Source: Epinephelus fuscoguttatus (taxonomy: Eukaryota > Chordata > Actinopteri > Perciformes > Serranidae). Taken from it: DNA of 64,000 nt. The notes beneath the pieces were generated by a model, which did not search any database, was not told the DNA's origin, and worked only from the letters and a program-made list of their open reading frames with translations. Positions 48,207 through 61,929 of this stretch are shown here, piece after piece. The translations under genes were made by a program, and so were the position numbers. The DNA is taken from positions 20,353,207-20,417,206 of the forward strand of contig NC_064769.1 of assembly GCF_011397635.1 (NCBI RefSeq), given 5' to 3'. Numbering within the stretch: position 1 is the stretch's first letter; each line of letters begins with the position of its first letter.

Positions 48207-48905
48207 TTAAACAGTAAGTCACAAATAGCCTGGAGTCATTAAATCACATTTTTTAGTCATATTTTTTAAGACCATAGCTGCTTTTTTTCATGTTGGTGCC
48301 CATTGAAGACAAATGATGTATATAAATAACATTATTTTTGACCATTTTCAAGAGAATAAGATTGATCCAAGTGACTGTGTGGAGCTCAGAACAACATTTG
48401 GAGGAGGAATAACAAATAAAAACTGATATGATGGGGGGAGGATGCTACACTCTTTCAAGGTCAAAAATGGCTCTCAGATAGGCAGAAGGGCATCTGATGA
48501 CGGTGGAAACACTGCCTCTGTTTTTCTGAGGACATTTCTCAAAGAATATTATGGTGTTTCATATGTGTTAGTCCTGCCTTGTAGGTAGTATTGATCAGCA
48601 GACCGATCTGTTCACAGTTTAGGTTCATTAGAGTTGACACGTGTAAATGTATTGAACCTCTTGAGTTGTGATACTTTTTGCAAAAAAGTACTGTGCTGCA
48701 TTCATGTGGTGACCGAATAATCTGAAAAATGATTTCCTGATCATGTTCACTTTGCTGTTTGTCATCAGTGTGTTGTTTAAACACTCTGAACTACAACATA
48801 CAACACATCTTTTTTTGTAGCGTCCATGTTGTTTCCACATTATATCTCAAAGCTCATGAATGCTGCAAAGTCAAAAGAATGATATATCATGATAATGAAA
48901 TATCA

Positions 48906-49787
48906 TGTTATCTTGTGGACTTCATTTTGGAGTTTTCTGTTTGTGTCCTTCCTTGTCTTGTTTTTCATTCTTTCATCTGTTTCCTGTTATATTTTGTAGA
49001 TTCTCTCCTCATGTGTCGTGTCTGGTTTTACTTCCTGTCTCGTTAGTCCCTCCCTGTTCCCAGAGTCTTCCCTTCACACCTGTTCTGTATTAGTCTTGTC
49101 TGCTCCACCCTTGTTGTTAGCCAATCTCCATTTCCCTCCCTTTGCCCATGTCCTCCTACTCCAGCTGTGTCTCATCCTTGTGATTAGTTTTCTGTGTATA
49201 TATGCCTGTGTGTTTTCCTTTGGTAGAGGTCGTTTACACATTGCCAGCTATTTTCATAAACGGACATTTCACCGTCTCCGTTTTCAAAAAGATCTTCGTT
49301 TACACTTACCCGTGTATATATACACAAGAGCATGCCAAACCTGTAGGTGGCAGTGTAATGAGGAGCTCAAGCTTTCCATGTATCCATTGTCACCATAGCA
49401 ACATAGGTCGCACTTTTTGACACAGGCGCAAGTTCCAGCGCATACTGTGACGTCGGTTGCCTATAACTCTGTTTATTTCCGTTTATCTCAATCACCGTGT
49501 ACGTGTAAACGGCCTCTCAGTTTGTCTGTGTTCGTCCTCATGTCCTTAGTGGCGTTCCCTACTGTGTTTCCTCCCTGGTCTCTTGTGTTCTGTTGGATTT
49601 CTTCCCTGAATTCATCATATTATCGCCGTTGGTTTTCAGATTAGTTTTGGTTCTTCCGTCATTTGAACTTTCTGTTACCTGCTTGTTCTGGATGTTTTCG
49701 ATCAGCTTTACTAAAGCTTGCTTTTAGTTAAACCTTAAACCTGCCTGCTGCCCTGCATGTGGGTCCTTCCTGAACTGATTCTTGACA
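48906..49787 (+). mobile_element. Possible solo LTR interrupted by a MITE
   Basis: It starts TGTTATCTTGTGG and ends GGGTCCTTCCTGAACTGATT CTTGACA, a TG..CA arrangement with the pyrimidine-rich body and CCCTGCATGTGGGTCC tail seen in fish retrotransposon LTRs. About 300 bases at 49222-49520 are a nested insertion, leaving an LTR of about 0.58 kb. No internal coding region or clear target duplication is seen, so the assignment is tentative. Confidence 0.4.
49222..49520. mobile_element. MITE with GTTTACAC inverted ends, nested in the LTR-like repeat
   Basis: The left end GAGGTCGTTTACACATTGCC is the inverted relative of the right end CGTGTACGTGTAAACGGCCTC. Internal CGTTTACAC/GTGTAAACG words are typical. 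The outer repeat resumes directly on both sides. Confidence 0.6.
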
Positions 49788-49816
49788 CTGAGAGGTAGAA
49801 AGTAACTCAAAATTAG

Positions 49817-50800
49817 TGCTGAAACAACTAGTCAAATAATCGATTAGTTGATCATCAGAAAAAAGTAAACCACCGTCAACAAATGTCATTTTTCAAACAA
49901 AACCCCCCTGAAAAAACGACATAGGCTGTGTCCAAAATTCCATATTAACATGCTATTTAATAGGCTAAAACAGTAGGCTGTATGAGAGGTATTTCCACAA
50001 CCTGTGCAGCACACACCGCTCCCCAATACACATTGGCAGCGGCACCGTCAACACTAAAGTGTATTTCCCACCTCAGCCCCCTAGGTGGCTGTACCTACAC
50101 TAGTTGCCAATGGTTGCCAACTGTTAGTAACGGAAGAAGAAGAGGAAAAACTTTGAGGCAACAACAACTTAGATTTCACGGGTGAGTTTCTTATCAAAAT
50201 CGTCTTATTAAAAATTTGAACAACCGGAGTTGATACTACGGCGGCCGAGACGTACGGAAAAGGCTTTTCTCGCAGCGCCAGCTTTTCTCGCTGGAAATAG
50301 AGCAGTGGGCTGAAGCAGAGTGGCGCGTCAGCCAGCGCTGGTGTGGGTTTGTTCATAGAATATAATGGAGGCGGGCGTTTTGACGCGCAGCGTATGGCGG
50401 TGGTGTGTGTTGCACTTGAAACTATGAAACTAGTATGTGAATTGCATACTAGTGAAATATAACAGTATGCAAACACTGGAAACTACATCAGCATAAATAT
50501 CCCACAATGCAACGCATTAGACAACATTCATAACGTACAGCTAACAACAGCTCTGCAGTGTTAGTAACAATTTTAAGCTTAAGTATGATTTCACTTTGCA
50601 AGGTGTAATATAGTTTTAAAATTATGTTTAAATCACGAGTAGAGCTAAAGTTGGCACGGGTTACCATGGTTACATTTCTCCAACTGGCAAGGAGGCTCTG
50701 GTAATTACAGCTCACTGCATCCGAAAAGATACACACCACTGTTTATGTACATAAAAGTTTATTGTTATAGTACTGGGTATGTAGTGCATAGTATGTGAAT
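49817..50800. mobile_element. Cluster of MITE fragments
   Basis: 49817-49861 carries the AACTAGTCAAATAATCGATT AGTTGATCA palindrome-like block of a common hAT-type repeat. 49926-49985 (GTGTCCAAAATTCCATATTA) and 50425-50480 / 50765-50805 (CTAGTATGTGAATTGCATAC, TAGTGCATAGTATGTGAATT) look like ends of elements with GTCC..AGTATGT termini. Nesting order is unclear. Confidence 0.35.
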
Positions 50801-52599
50801 TCTCTGGTTCCACATGAGAGGATTTGCTCCTTTGTCTTTGTCATATACTATATCTCTGTATATTAAATATCTTTGAGTATTTGACTTTTGGTTGAACAAA
50901 ACAAGACATCTGAAGACATCACTTTGGGCCTTGGAATCTAAAATTCTGCAAAAAAAATTGTAGGCAAGAAATTATGTTAAGTTTGTGATTTGTACTAATT
51001 AAATAAGACAAATAGTTTGTCTCTGCTACTCCTGTAAAAAAGGCCAGAATGGGCCAGTTCCCACTTAACCAGTTTTAGTAGTTTTGTTTAACTCCACAAC
51101 TGAATTCTGCCGCAAATGACTTTGTTTGTCTCTGTTTTCAGACTTCTTGAATAAAAAACACAAGTGTTACATTTAGCAGCATGCAGTTTGCATTTCAACT
51201 TTAAAGTGTGATACTGATGAGAACATCTGCCGCCTCCACATTAGCATTAGCGTCTGATCGCCTGGCCACCTCGACCAGAAGGTAGGCCGTTCCACTGGGG
51301 ACTTCGGTGTGGGTGGATTTCAACACCCCTCATCACTCTTCTCCACCCTGTCCTTTGTCATCTACAGCAGCTTCCTCACATGGTCACCTCTGCTGCTGTT
51401 GCTCCCTCCTCTTGTTCACCCCCCTCCCTTCTCGTCATCACTTTCAATCCAATCTACAGTTATCTTCTGCCAGAAGATTCACTGCTCAGTTTATTCACCC
51501 CGAACTAACGTCTGAGCCCATGACTGCCACCGCCGGCTCACTCACACTCCCTGGTCATGCCTACAGTCATAGATACTCTCTCAATCTCGCTGCTCTCTCT
51601 GAGCTTTACATTTGCTGCAGGTTGCAGATTAAACACTATCAAACTGTATTAGCTTCTCCTACATTTGTCAAATAATTCCTCTTTCTGACACGCCACACTG
51701 ATATTCCTCCACAGCTGTTCCTGCTCCGTCCACTCAATCACCTCAAGGTCCTCTGCCTGCGTGCAGGCCGTCACAACTGGCAGTAGATATTTCACAAAAC
51801 GTTGCTGTCAGCAAATACAAGCGAGGTTTCCTGGCGGCTGTTTTTGCCATGAGAGCGGAAGGCTCTCTGAAGGAAAACAATAGAAAAACTGCACATGATT
51901 ACACTTTGTCGGACACCTCTTTAATATGCTGAGTAGTGAATTATACGATGGCCGGTGACTTCTCAGGGTTTGAAATGAAAATATTCACAGACAGAACAAT
52001 GGATAAGTTAGGGAGAGGTTAGGGAGAGTACAAAAATTATTAAGGGGAAGTGGGGTCAGATAAGGGGAAGGTTCTGTTTCTTTTGTTTGTGCTAAAAGGC
52101 GGGTAGTCTTGATGTTTTCATTCTTTAATGGCCTGGATTTATATTTAATTTCTTTGATTTTCTCGCAGGAAGGTTACATTATGTCAAAAATGCGCTGTTT
52201 GTGTGCACCATGGCTCATAAAGGCACAATTTGCCATATGCAGAGGACAACAATCATGTCTTTCTTTCTGTATTTTCTATTTTCCTGAGGGATCAGTACAG
52301 CAGTTCCCAGAATTTGATCCTTATAGTTACCATAGATTGAACATACAACTCAGTCACGTTAATTTTTGTTCTGAATTATAACAGAACTACAATAAAGTTA
52401 AATGTGTCATACAGAGTGAATCTATGATATCATGCATTTTCAGCACAACGCAACCCTTTGGCCATGGCTAATTTCACTAATATGTTAATGGTGCTTCAAA
52501 TTAAACCATTTTGAGTTTGATCACACTATCAAATAGCCATTAGCAGTGGTTATCATCATTATAGGTATAGGTGAGAAGGCTGGTGATAGTATGATCAGA

Positions 52600-53660
52600 A
52601 TGCTGTGTTCACCTTATTAAACAGTCCATTGCAAAACTTTTTTTTATGTTTCAACAGAGCTGCGGTGAATGTGTGATTATGTTTAGGCACAGAACCACTT
52701 GGTTATAATCAGGAAAAGATCATGTATTGGCCTGAAACACCTAAATTTAGGGGCTCAAAGAGACGGGTTGCTTAAAGGATACAGATGACCCATGAAAAGG
52801 TCTATGCTTGACCCTTAAATGGGATCAAGTACAACAATTTACCTACTGACTTAAATCATCATCACATCATGTTAAACTAAAGCACCTAAGGCAACCATTG
52901 GTACTAAACATGTGCTGCTATCTTGTCAGAAAGGGGCCCAAATAATGCTCCAAATTTACGCTAAATTTTGGCGAGGGAAAATATATAATATAATATAATA
53001 TAATATAATATAATATAATATAATATAATAATATACATTGCCATTTTTCAAAATGGTGTATTTAAATATTTCTGCATACCGGGGTCCCGAAACAGTCTTG
53101 AAATTGCATTAATTGGACTGGAAAACTGAGAGTTGACAGCCGTATACCTTTACACTATTTCAGTTCTGCACACAATCTGACCAATATCGGATTAAAAAAC
53201 CCCAAAGCAAAGATTTGTTCACTCCTGATTTCCTCAATCAATGTTTGATTTACTTTTTCTCTAATCATTCATTGGAGGACATTTTCATACATGTGGCTAC
53301 TGCATTTCAGAACAAGAAAATAAGGTCTTAACAATAGATACAAACACATGTAGACACAACATACATGTGGAAATGTGATTAATTGGATTATGTTTGCAGG
53401 AATTATGAAAATGGATAGGGATTCCCCCACCACCTCTTGTTGGGTGTGGATGAAAATGTTATCCCTAGCCTGCCTTGGGGGCACAAATCCTGCTGGAAAT
53501 GCAGCCATTACTGGCTAAAAAACACCCATGTTTGGGGTCTTGAACAGCTTGGAAGCTTGCCTGGATGTCACGCCATCCACTGTCCCCTCCATCTCCTGAT
53601 AACACAGTCAGCTAATATTCATGTCGCTGCACAACAAGAAACATGAGTGTTTAATAGCTG
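52600..53660 (+). mobile_element. Repeat copy, plus orientation, of an inverted pair
   Basis: It shares GTTTAGGCACAGAACCACTT..AGGAAAAGATCATG (52681-52725) and the block at 53535-53640 (CTTGCCTGGATGTCACGCCA, CCTGATAACACAGTCAGCTA) with 56050-56740 read in reverse complement. It includes the decayed outer-repeat piece at 52932-53060. The family is not named; no intact frame is seen. Confidence 0.55.
52983..53030. repeat. (TATAA)n pentanucleotide microsatellite
   Basis: About nine TAATA/ATAAT units expand inside the decayed repeat whose AATTTTGG..GAGGG and GCCATTTTTCAAAATGG words flank it. Confidence 0.9.
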
Positions 53661-56049
53661 ATAACAGCAGTCTAAACATACAAGTCAGCATAGCAGCAGC
53701 CCTCTTATCTTTAATGCTGATAACCACTACTAATGCCTGTTGAACAGAGTGATAACGTTCAAACTGGGTAAAAAAATTATTTCTCTCTTAAGTCATTTAG
53801 CTTGAGTTGAGAATGTTGTCTGTGTCAAGAGGGGGAGGGGGTCCAAACCAAAAATCAATAACCCTAGGGAGGGTCTTGCTTTATGCATAAATGCGAATAA
53901 AGTCCCATAGCTTTAAAATTCATTATATAGCATCTATTGATTTATCAGTGAAAACAGCAGCTTTAATTCCATAGGAAATAAAATGTTCATAATATCTAAC
54001 ACACACTAGAGGCACACATCACGACTCGGCCTCTTGCCAACTACTCTCCATTTAGTTTAATTTGGAGTTTCTCATTATAGAAGTAAAAAACTGTCCCAAT
54101 CCTGAAGGGCTAATGGGATCAGTGACCTAGATTGTAAATTTAGTGGTGATATGTTACATAAAATTGAATTGCTGATGTAGTCATATTTCTCACATTGTAA
54201 TGAAAGCAGCTATTCAACATGTTCAAGGACAAAGAAAGCACCAATAACATGGTGCTCCGCCACTTTTCTCACAGACACACATGAATGCTCCACACGCTTC
54301 GGCTTGACAGCTCGGAAGGCGCTTTGACACCACAGCCGCCCGCTCCGCTTTAACACAAACTTTACTGAACCCGCAACAGCAACAAACAGGCTTATTATAG
54401 CTGCTGAGCCAATTATATGTCCAACAGGCACTGTACAAGAAATATCAACTGTCAACAAGCTGGCACAGAACAAGCTACAGCGAACACATGTCCCCCGAAC
54501 AAACAGTACAACTGACCCACAAAGCCTCTGCAGCTCATTTATATTTATTTAAAGGCCACAATCAAAGTTTCCCCCAAACACAGAAAACACATGAATTAAA
54601 TTTTCAGGGGCAGTTGTTCATATCAAATGAGCGACACCGAGCTCCTTTAACAAACTGACATCTGTCAGAGAAGTGTGTAACTCTAACCACAGCTCGTCTT
54701 GTTCGCCTTTCCAAGTGAGTGTAATGTAGACACGGAAACACAAGCTGTGGCTCCACTCTGGTACGGTTTCTTACTTACAGAATTAGGCCTCTGAAAGCAG
54801 CTAAATCTATTGTTTGCACACAGCACAAGCGGCGTGTTATTTTACATTTTAAACAACAAACACATCCTGTCAAAAGCAGTTACAAAGTTTGTTACCTCAA
54901 AACAATGTAATTAAACATTTACACGCAGGTTGCATAAGGAAAGCCTACTTGGTGGGTAAAAGCAATTATGGTAATGGATGACCTGAAATACAATCCTCAA
55001 GGGCCCTTTACCTCAGAGCATCAAATATTCCATGCGAGCAGCAGAAGCAGCAGTTATGACAGAGCGGTGGAGGAAACTACATCTGCAGTGGAAAAACCTT
55101 AAACTGCCTGTTTTAAATCATGTCAGAATACGATACAGAGGAAGACAGCCTTAAAAACAGACAGCTGACGAGACAGGACACTTATAAATAAGTTACAGGA
55201 GACTGACAAATAATTCAAACACAGCAAGTGAAAGGATTTAAAATTTGAACTAACATGAAAACATGTCAACAGATGTTGAAAGCAGCACAGAAGTCTGGCA
55301 GTCAGCACTATGATTCCTGAGTTTTTAAAGCAACATGAAACAGCTAACACATGTTCACATATCCCTGGCCAAATTTAATTTGTGTTGAGCAAGTAAACAC
55401 ATCAAAATAACATGATATGACCTTAATCTTAAAGATGGTGAATCAAACAAGCCTCACAACCCTCCCAGAAACTAGAATATTGCATTTGACTACAGCAAGG
55501 AAGGAAAACACAATAAAGAAGGAGGAAAAAGTTATTAAAGGGGGAACTGTGTCAGAAAATCACGACAACATCAAACTCACACAAACTGCATCAACAAAGA
55601 GGAACACCAATTTCAAACTGGAACTTACAAACAAACTAAATACAGTATGAAAGGAAAAATTCGTGAGCTGGTTCAGTCACGTAAAGGGTCAGTTCACCCA
55701 AATTACTAAATAACTAAAAACTTTTAACTCTCTGAACTTCTTTATTTGGGTAGGTCAGGCAGGGATAATATTTTCCCGTAAATCCAGCTGTGACTGATGG
55801 GAATGTCATTAGTTTTGCAGGTATTTGGCCATGAATCAACATATTGGATTAGTTTAAATTCTGAACCTCATGGTGGTGCATGAGCAAGAGCAGCCTAGCC
55901 GCCAGAGGAAAATGTTGGCATTGCACATTTTTGCAAACCACAAATATGTTACATTTGAATGTTTCATACATATCATATCAATGTTTCTAAAGTGACATAG
56001 CACAGTGGTTCCTAACTTGTGGGTCCTGGTCCAAAAGTAGGTCCCGGGT

Positions 56050-56740
56050 CTATTCTGAATGGACCACAAGTGACTCGCAAACATGTCAAGTTCGTAAAAA
56101 TCGCACTTAATTTTGAAGTACAGTGAATTTCGGCAGCGAACTAGCTTGACCACATGGCCAAATGCAAGTATGATGCCGAATACACTGAGCTGTGTGAACC
56201 TTCACCAAACGACTAGAAATCTGGACCCTGCGTTTGGACCAGTTGGGAATCACTGACAGCATATTGGCTGACTTTGTCATCTGGAGGTGGAGGGGATGTT
56301 GGATGGTGTGACATCTAGCCAAGCTGCAGACCACTGTTCACGAAAAAAATCCCAACCAAATAGGTTGTGTTTTCTAGTGGCATTTTGCTGTTTTTCCACC
56401 ATGGGCACTTAATTTATAGAGACTTTTCCATTTATCAGAGAGGGCATTAACATAAGCTAAAATCTCAAAGTACAAACATGTACAGAAATATAGAAAGAAA
56501 TGTAAAGATGTTGTTTTTTAGAGACATAGCTGCGTTTCCAGCCGGTATAGTGCCATAAAAGCAGATATTTTGAGCCTTAACATGATCTTTTCCTAACCAT
56601 ACCAAGTGGTTTTTGCACCTAAACCTAACCACACTTAACCATAGTGTAATTAAAACATAAAGAAACGTTAAGTTTCAGTGTATCTGCTACACAAAAACAT
56701 ACAAAATAATGTAACATATTCGTGGTTTGCAGAAATGTAC
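56050..56740 (-). mobile_element. Repeat copy, minus orientation, of an inverted pair
   Basis: The reverse complement gives GTTTAGGTGCAAAAACCACTT..AGGAAAAGATCATG and, further on, GCTTGGCTAGATGTCACACC and CCAGATGACAAAGTCAGCCA, the same order as in 52681-53640. The GAAACGCAGC word also matches GAAATGCAGC at 53498. Confidence 0.6.
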
Positions 56741-59700
56741 CAATGCCATCATTTGTGGTGACTGGGTTAAGTAAAAGTGAAGGAATCACTAAAGTCGGCA
56801 GGTGTTATCCTCTGGAGACCATGAATGTGTGCACAAAATTTAATAGAAATCCATCAACTATTGTTGAGACATTTCCAAAGTAGTGGACCAACCAACAGAC
56901 ACTGCTATCCACAGAGCCACAGCTAAAATTCAAAACAGCAGAAACAATTTTCCTCACACTCTGGAAAACCCGCTGAGCTGTGACAGAGATGGAAAACCTG
57001 GGCAAATAAAACCAAAACTGTCTGCATAGTCAGGTACTTTTATAGAAACACAAGGAAACCCTTAAGTCAATTTCAAATTACCTGTTTAAGTCCCTAAATC
57101 TGGCCCCTATACTTTTATATGGACACACACAGGCACATGTTTGTACCTCTGCACATGTTTGTGTGTGTATCCAAACCTTACTCTAAACCTAATTCTAATT
57201 CTGGTCAAAATGTCCCATTTTTCCAAAAGCTGGTATCCTCACAGTGACAATAAAGCACAAGAGCACACACATTAAGCTCCCGCACTGTGCAACACACCTC
57301 ACAGAACAAAGAGCTGATACAGTGACCACGAGATGGTGGACGAATCTGGCCATCTCTCATCTTTCTTGTATCTTTTATTGTTGTATTTTATACCTGTCTC
57401 ACTCTGTTTAAGCTTGTTTTTTCATTTTATTTTCTCTTGTGGTGTGTCTTCGTAGAGCACTGTGAACTGGCTTGTTGCTAAAATTTGCCTTGCTTTTTCT
57501 GATGGACACAAAATCCAGTCTAATCTCAATGAGTGCATGCCCCCTGCTCATCATAGGGAAATTTCACTCATGTCCTCAGATCATTCTCCGCCTGTCCCGC
57601 GTCCACACCATGCGGTCTCAGAGGAGCTCACCTGCGATGCTAAGCTGGGTTGGTTACTGGTTTCACAGCGCTCAATATAACTAATGGAGTCCAGCTCAAT
57701 ATTTAATCTGTGTAATGTGGAGATGGGAACATATATCTTGTCACTGAGAATTAAATCGCTCAATCTCATTAGTGAATTAGGTTGAGAGGTTCTGCCCGAT
57801 TAGACATTAATGCAATGCCTTATTTATGATATCAAAGTGAGCCACTAAGAGGCCACTTTGCTGAGTAAATCTGAAGCTGTTGCTGATTCAGTTTGCTTTT
57901 GTTTCTGAAATTAAGTCTCACATTTGCATATACATTCTTCTATTCAAGCAAAGTAAAGCCCCTCAGAGCCAAAGTAAAAGCTCATATAAATCTTTCTTCC
58001 TTAAAGTGTTGCTGCAGCAGCCAACACATTAATAACTGAAAATCATCTGCATGTTTAAAGTCACATGCGGAGCACAATTTATTAAATGCCATCAGTAAAT
58101 CAGGATTTAAGTATTCTCAACTCTTTGGGAGGCTGAGTGTCCTTGAGAGCCTTTATGTTCAATGAAAACATTGAGGTCAGCAGCCAGTGGTGGTTATCTG
58201 ACTCCAGTCTGGAGTCTCAGGTAGAGGACAGATTTCACTGTGAGAAATGCAGAGCGTCTCCTGCAGTTACACCATATCTCTGACACATACACACACTCAC
58301 CCAGGGGCGGTCTGACAAGCACGGCCAAGTTTGGCTCTGGCAGCATTCGCTGGCAGAGTTTGGGCGATGTGTTGTTATTTTATCTTTTCCGCAGATTGTA
58401 AAATGTAATACCACGCGACTGTGAAACATCAGCGCTGACTTTTATCACAAAAGTACACATCAAAGACAGAACAGCCCCCAAAGCATTTTGCATTAGTTTA
58501 AGAAAACTCAGCAGAACTGTCATCACAAGGTACAGCGACACAGCAATGGCCTTAACACAAATGCCCCTCGGCAAAGAGCCTTTGATGTGGGAAGAAGAGA
58601 AAACTTTCAAAATGTCAGTTTCTGTCTGTTTGGGAATAAGGTGAACTCATCAACCATCTTAGCATCCGGAGCAGGAAGAGGCTCCCAGCTCGTAGCTCAT
58701 ATCAGACTTTGACAATGACAAATCAAAGTCATGAAGCAGCTACAGACTCTAACCTCTCCATTTCCACTCGCATTGTGAAGTAAGTCGCTGCCTGCCAACG
58801 CTGCAAACTCAACTTAAAAGTCTAAAAATTCCTCTCACGTATCGCCAGCTGTTAACAAAAGACATCAATGAAGCAGAATCAGGCCGATTACATCTAAAAA
58901 AGAAGTGTAAAAAGAAACCGAACAACATCAATATGTGCAGAGGAGGACTGAACATTAATATGACATATCCTAATTGTATACGGTGGGACCAGTCTAAGGG
59001 CATTTAGCAGAACATGGACACACTGTTTCTTTCTGTTAATGCACTTGGCTCACTAGGTCAGCCGTCACTGCCATTGCAGCGCAGCAGATGTATCCCTAAA
59101 CAATTCAAATGACAGCTGGTGTCCAACATCTACCCTGTCTGACCTGACCTTTTGAGTTCTCAGTCACTCGGTGGAGGAGAAACTTCCTGTTGTTATACCC
59201 TATAAAAATGAGAGGGCACAGTCTTTACTGAGTCTGACAAGTAAATCAGTTTTAAGGGGCTAGAAGTGGTGGGGAAATATTTCATCATCCTGACTTATGC
59301 GTCTACATCTGACAGGCATCTGTGAGTACACATGGATGTGCATGCATAATCTATTTCACTGCAGGAGCAGAATTTCTCACATGGAAAAGTGCACTTTAGA
59401 AATAGCAAGCACTCTGCTAAAATCAGAAAAGAGTCATTACAGAAACGAAGTGGAGGTCGCAAAGCAGGGACATCACATACTGAATTAACACAAAAGCAGA
59501 CCAGAATGGTGATAATACAACACATGGAGTCAATCTGTCTGTATATTTGTGTTTTTTTAATTGAAATTCTATGTCATAGCTCAATGATTTAAAAGGACTT
59601 TCCATCAATTTTGACATGCCAAATGCAGTTTACTCATCACTGGGAATAAAACGCAACATATCAGAACAGTCACATAATGTCCGCGGCTCTGGATAAGCTT

Positions 59701-59814
59701 TGAAAAGTCTGAAATAAAACACTCAAGTGACAAAACTTGAGTATATCAGCTTGGGTTTAGAGACTGCAGATTTTTAAAGGGGAACTCCACCAATTATATA
59801 CATCAAAGTCTGCC

Positions 59815-61237
59815 TAAAGGAGCTATATGCAATATTCAGAGCATATCTATGATTATGTTGCCTTCCATTTGCCCTAGGAAGTCTGAATTTGCAAGTTCCC
59901 AGTCGGATATTTCAGCTGAAGTTGGATTTCTGACTGAAGGAACATCACCAACCCCAAGCTTAATATCCGAGGCGGATAGTAAAAGCTGTAGTAATGTACA
60001 GTTTATTAGCACTTCTGTCTTCAAACAGTCATACACACTGTCCTGGCCAACCTCTAACTGTGCACATGAAATGCATTGTTAGCAGCTGGTAACGCTAACA
60101 ACATTTTGATTTTTCGACTTGTTGTAGTGCAACAACTCCAACCTCCGACTTTGAAGGTAAATGGTGCGCAACGTAAGTGTCTGAGCCAAGACTGCCTGCA
60201 TATGGCTCTCAACATGGAGGGCATGAGCCAGTGGCTAGCAGCTATGGTGTTCACATGGGGGAGAACCAGAGGGTGGGCTGGGTTGGGACAGCCGTGTTAT
60301 CAGCGGTTACTGCAGCGTAAGCATAGTGCAGAGCAACGGCAATTAGCTAGCCAGTGGGATACACACACACAGGGACTCACATTCACTAACATGCACGTGA
60401 AGTGTAGCTCAGGTTACAACACACACAGAGGGAGCGTGACTTTATTCTCAACTCAGGATGCCATGACTCCACAACAACGCTTTTAAACGACTGTTTAAAA
60501 CTTGACAACACAAAAATTTTATATGGATCCTTCTGTATTTCCTGTTGCGATTTTTGCAGTGTGTGTGCACCACAGATGTATTAGGAGAACTGGATACAGC
60601 ACTGGAGGCAGGACCCCGTTCATTTTTATAAGAGTTGCTCAGTGGTGCATGATGGTTCAAGCACTGCATAAAAAAAATACCAGGATGATCAGCACTGCTG
60701 CATTTTGCGGCACTAGAGACCTATGGTGGCTGAGTCTAGAATAAGTGTCTACGTTACTTCACCAGCTGAACAGCTAATTTCTGGCTTAGCGCTCACTAAC
60801 TTGAATAGGGATAAAATGATTTAATCTTGTGGCTCTTCCAGACTTCTGAAATTTTATCGGACTGAGTGGATAAAATCCTGAAGGTGAAACGAGTCATTTT
60901 GCAGGAGTTGTGCTGCTCAAAAAAATGTATCGCCTGATTCACAGAAGCCTCTTTTCCAATTTAAGTAAATGGGAAATGTTCTTTTTTGGCCGCAGGGCAA
61001 CATGTGACAGACCCCAGAAATTGCAGTACCACTGTTTGGCCACTACGAGAATTGGCTTCAAAGCCTGGCACACTTCTTGGGGACCTGGTAAGTGCATGAC
61101 ATCAGCTGATAGGAAGTAACCATGGATGATCCAAGCTGTTGTCTAGCAGTGCAATTCCAGTGAAACTCTCTATATCTTTAATTAGTAGATAGTTTGCTGC
61201 TGTGTTAATGATCTGAATGTGGCATACAGCTCCTTTG
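59815..61237. mobile_element. Long AAAGGAGCTATATGC-ended element
   Basis: The left end TAAAGGAGCTATATGCAATA is mirrored by TGTGGCATACAGCTCCTTTG at the right (61220-61237), ends shared by a common fish MITE group. The 1.4-kb length and unrelated sequence blocks inside (about 60.0-60.8 kb) suggest later insertions. ORFs of 60-136 codons inside show no known domain. Confidence 0.5.
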
Positions 61238-61876
61238 AATTTCTCGGGGAGCACCACTACTGCCTGCAGGGTGAGCCGTGCAAAGTCCGATACATTGCTT
61301 CAGGTGATGTCACATGAGTCAATGTCAGAATCAAAGACTACAAGTTTGAAAATTAAACAAATTTGAGGTTGTGGCATTATAAAGAGGTGAGCTTGTCAGA
61401 CCTGTCTGCATGAGGCGAGCGGGCTGAGACCACATTAGTTACTACTAGCATAACGCATCTGATTATCTGACTTTACTGTCTGCGGTTAAGTTGCATTGTG
61501 GGTAATGTAGGCGCCAGGTTTAGACAATGAAGGAGAATGTGTAGAAGAAGATATTTCTGGTGTTTTTATTTTGTATTCTGTCCATCGTGAATCGGACAAT
61601 GCTAAATCAGTGGAGTAGGCAACTCTTTTACTATAAGAGCAAATGTTTCAGACTAGAGGCAGGGGGATGTTTAAAAGACGTGGCTTTTAACCAGGCGGGG
61701 AGAGTCTGACAAAAATAGAGCTGGAGCAATTAAACTCCACACATATCAAGTCAAATCACATTTTTATCAGATACAAATGAAGGAGCCAGAAAGAAAATGA
61801 AAAGGAAACAGGCACATCCAGAGCAACTGTGTGTGCATGTGTGCGCCATTAGCAAGATAGATTTAGAATTAATTTA

Positions 61877-61878
<2 letters not shown>

Positions 61879-61926
<48 letters not shown>
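61879..61926. repeat. (TG)n microsatellite
   Basis: An uninterrupted TG run of about 24 units lies in the SK channel intron. Confidence 0.97.

Positions 61927-61929
<3 letters not shown>

Noticed and set aside
54210..54473. 87-codon minus ORF with a hydrophobic start, tested as the missing SK S1 exon
   Set aside because: No match to the conserved SK N-terminus or S1, and no suitable donor in phase with the 48119 acceptor.
60076..60486. 136-codon plus ORF, among the longest in the right half
   Set aside because: Lies inside the AAAGGAGC-ended repeat, shows no domain, and looks like chance open frame.
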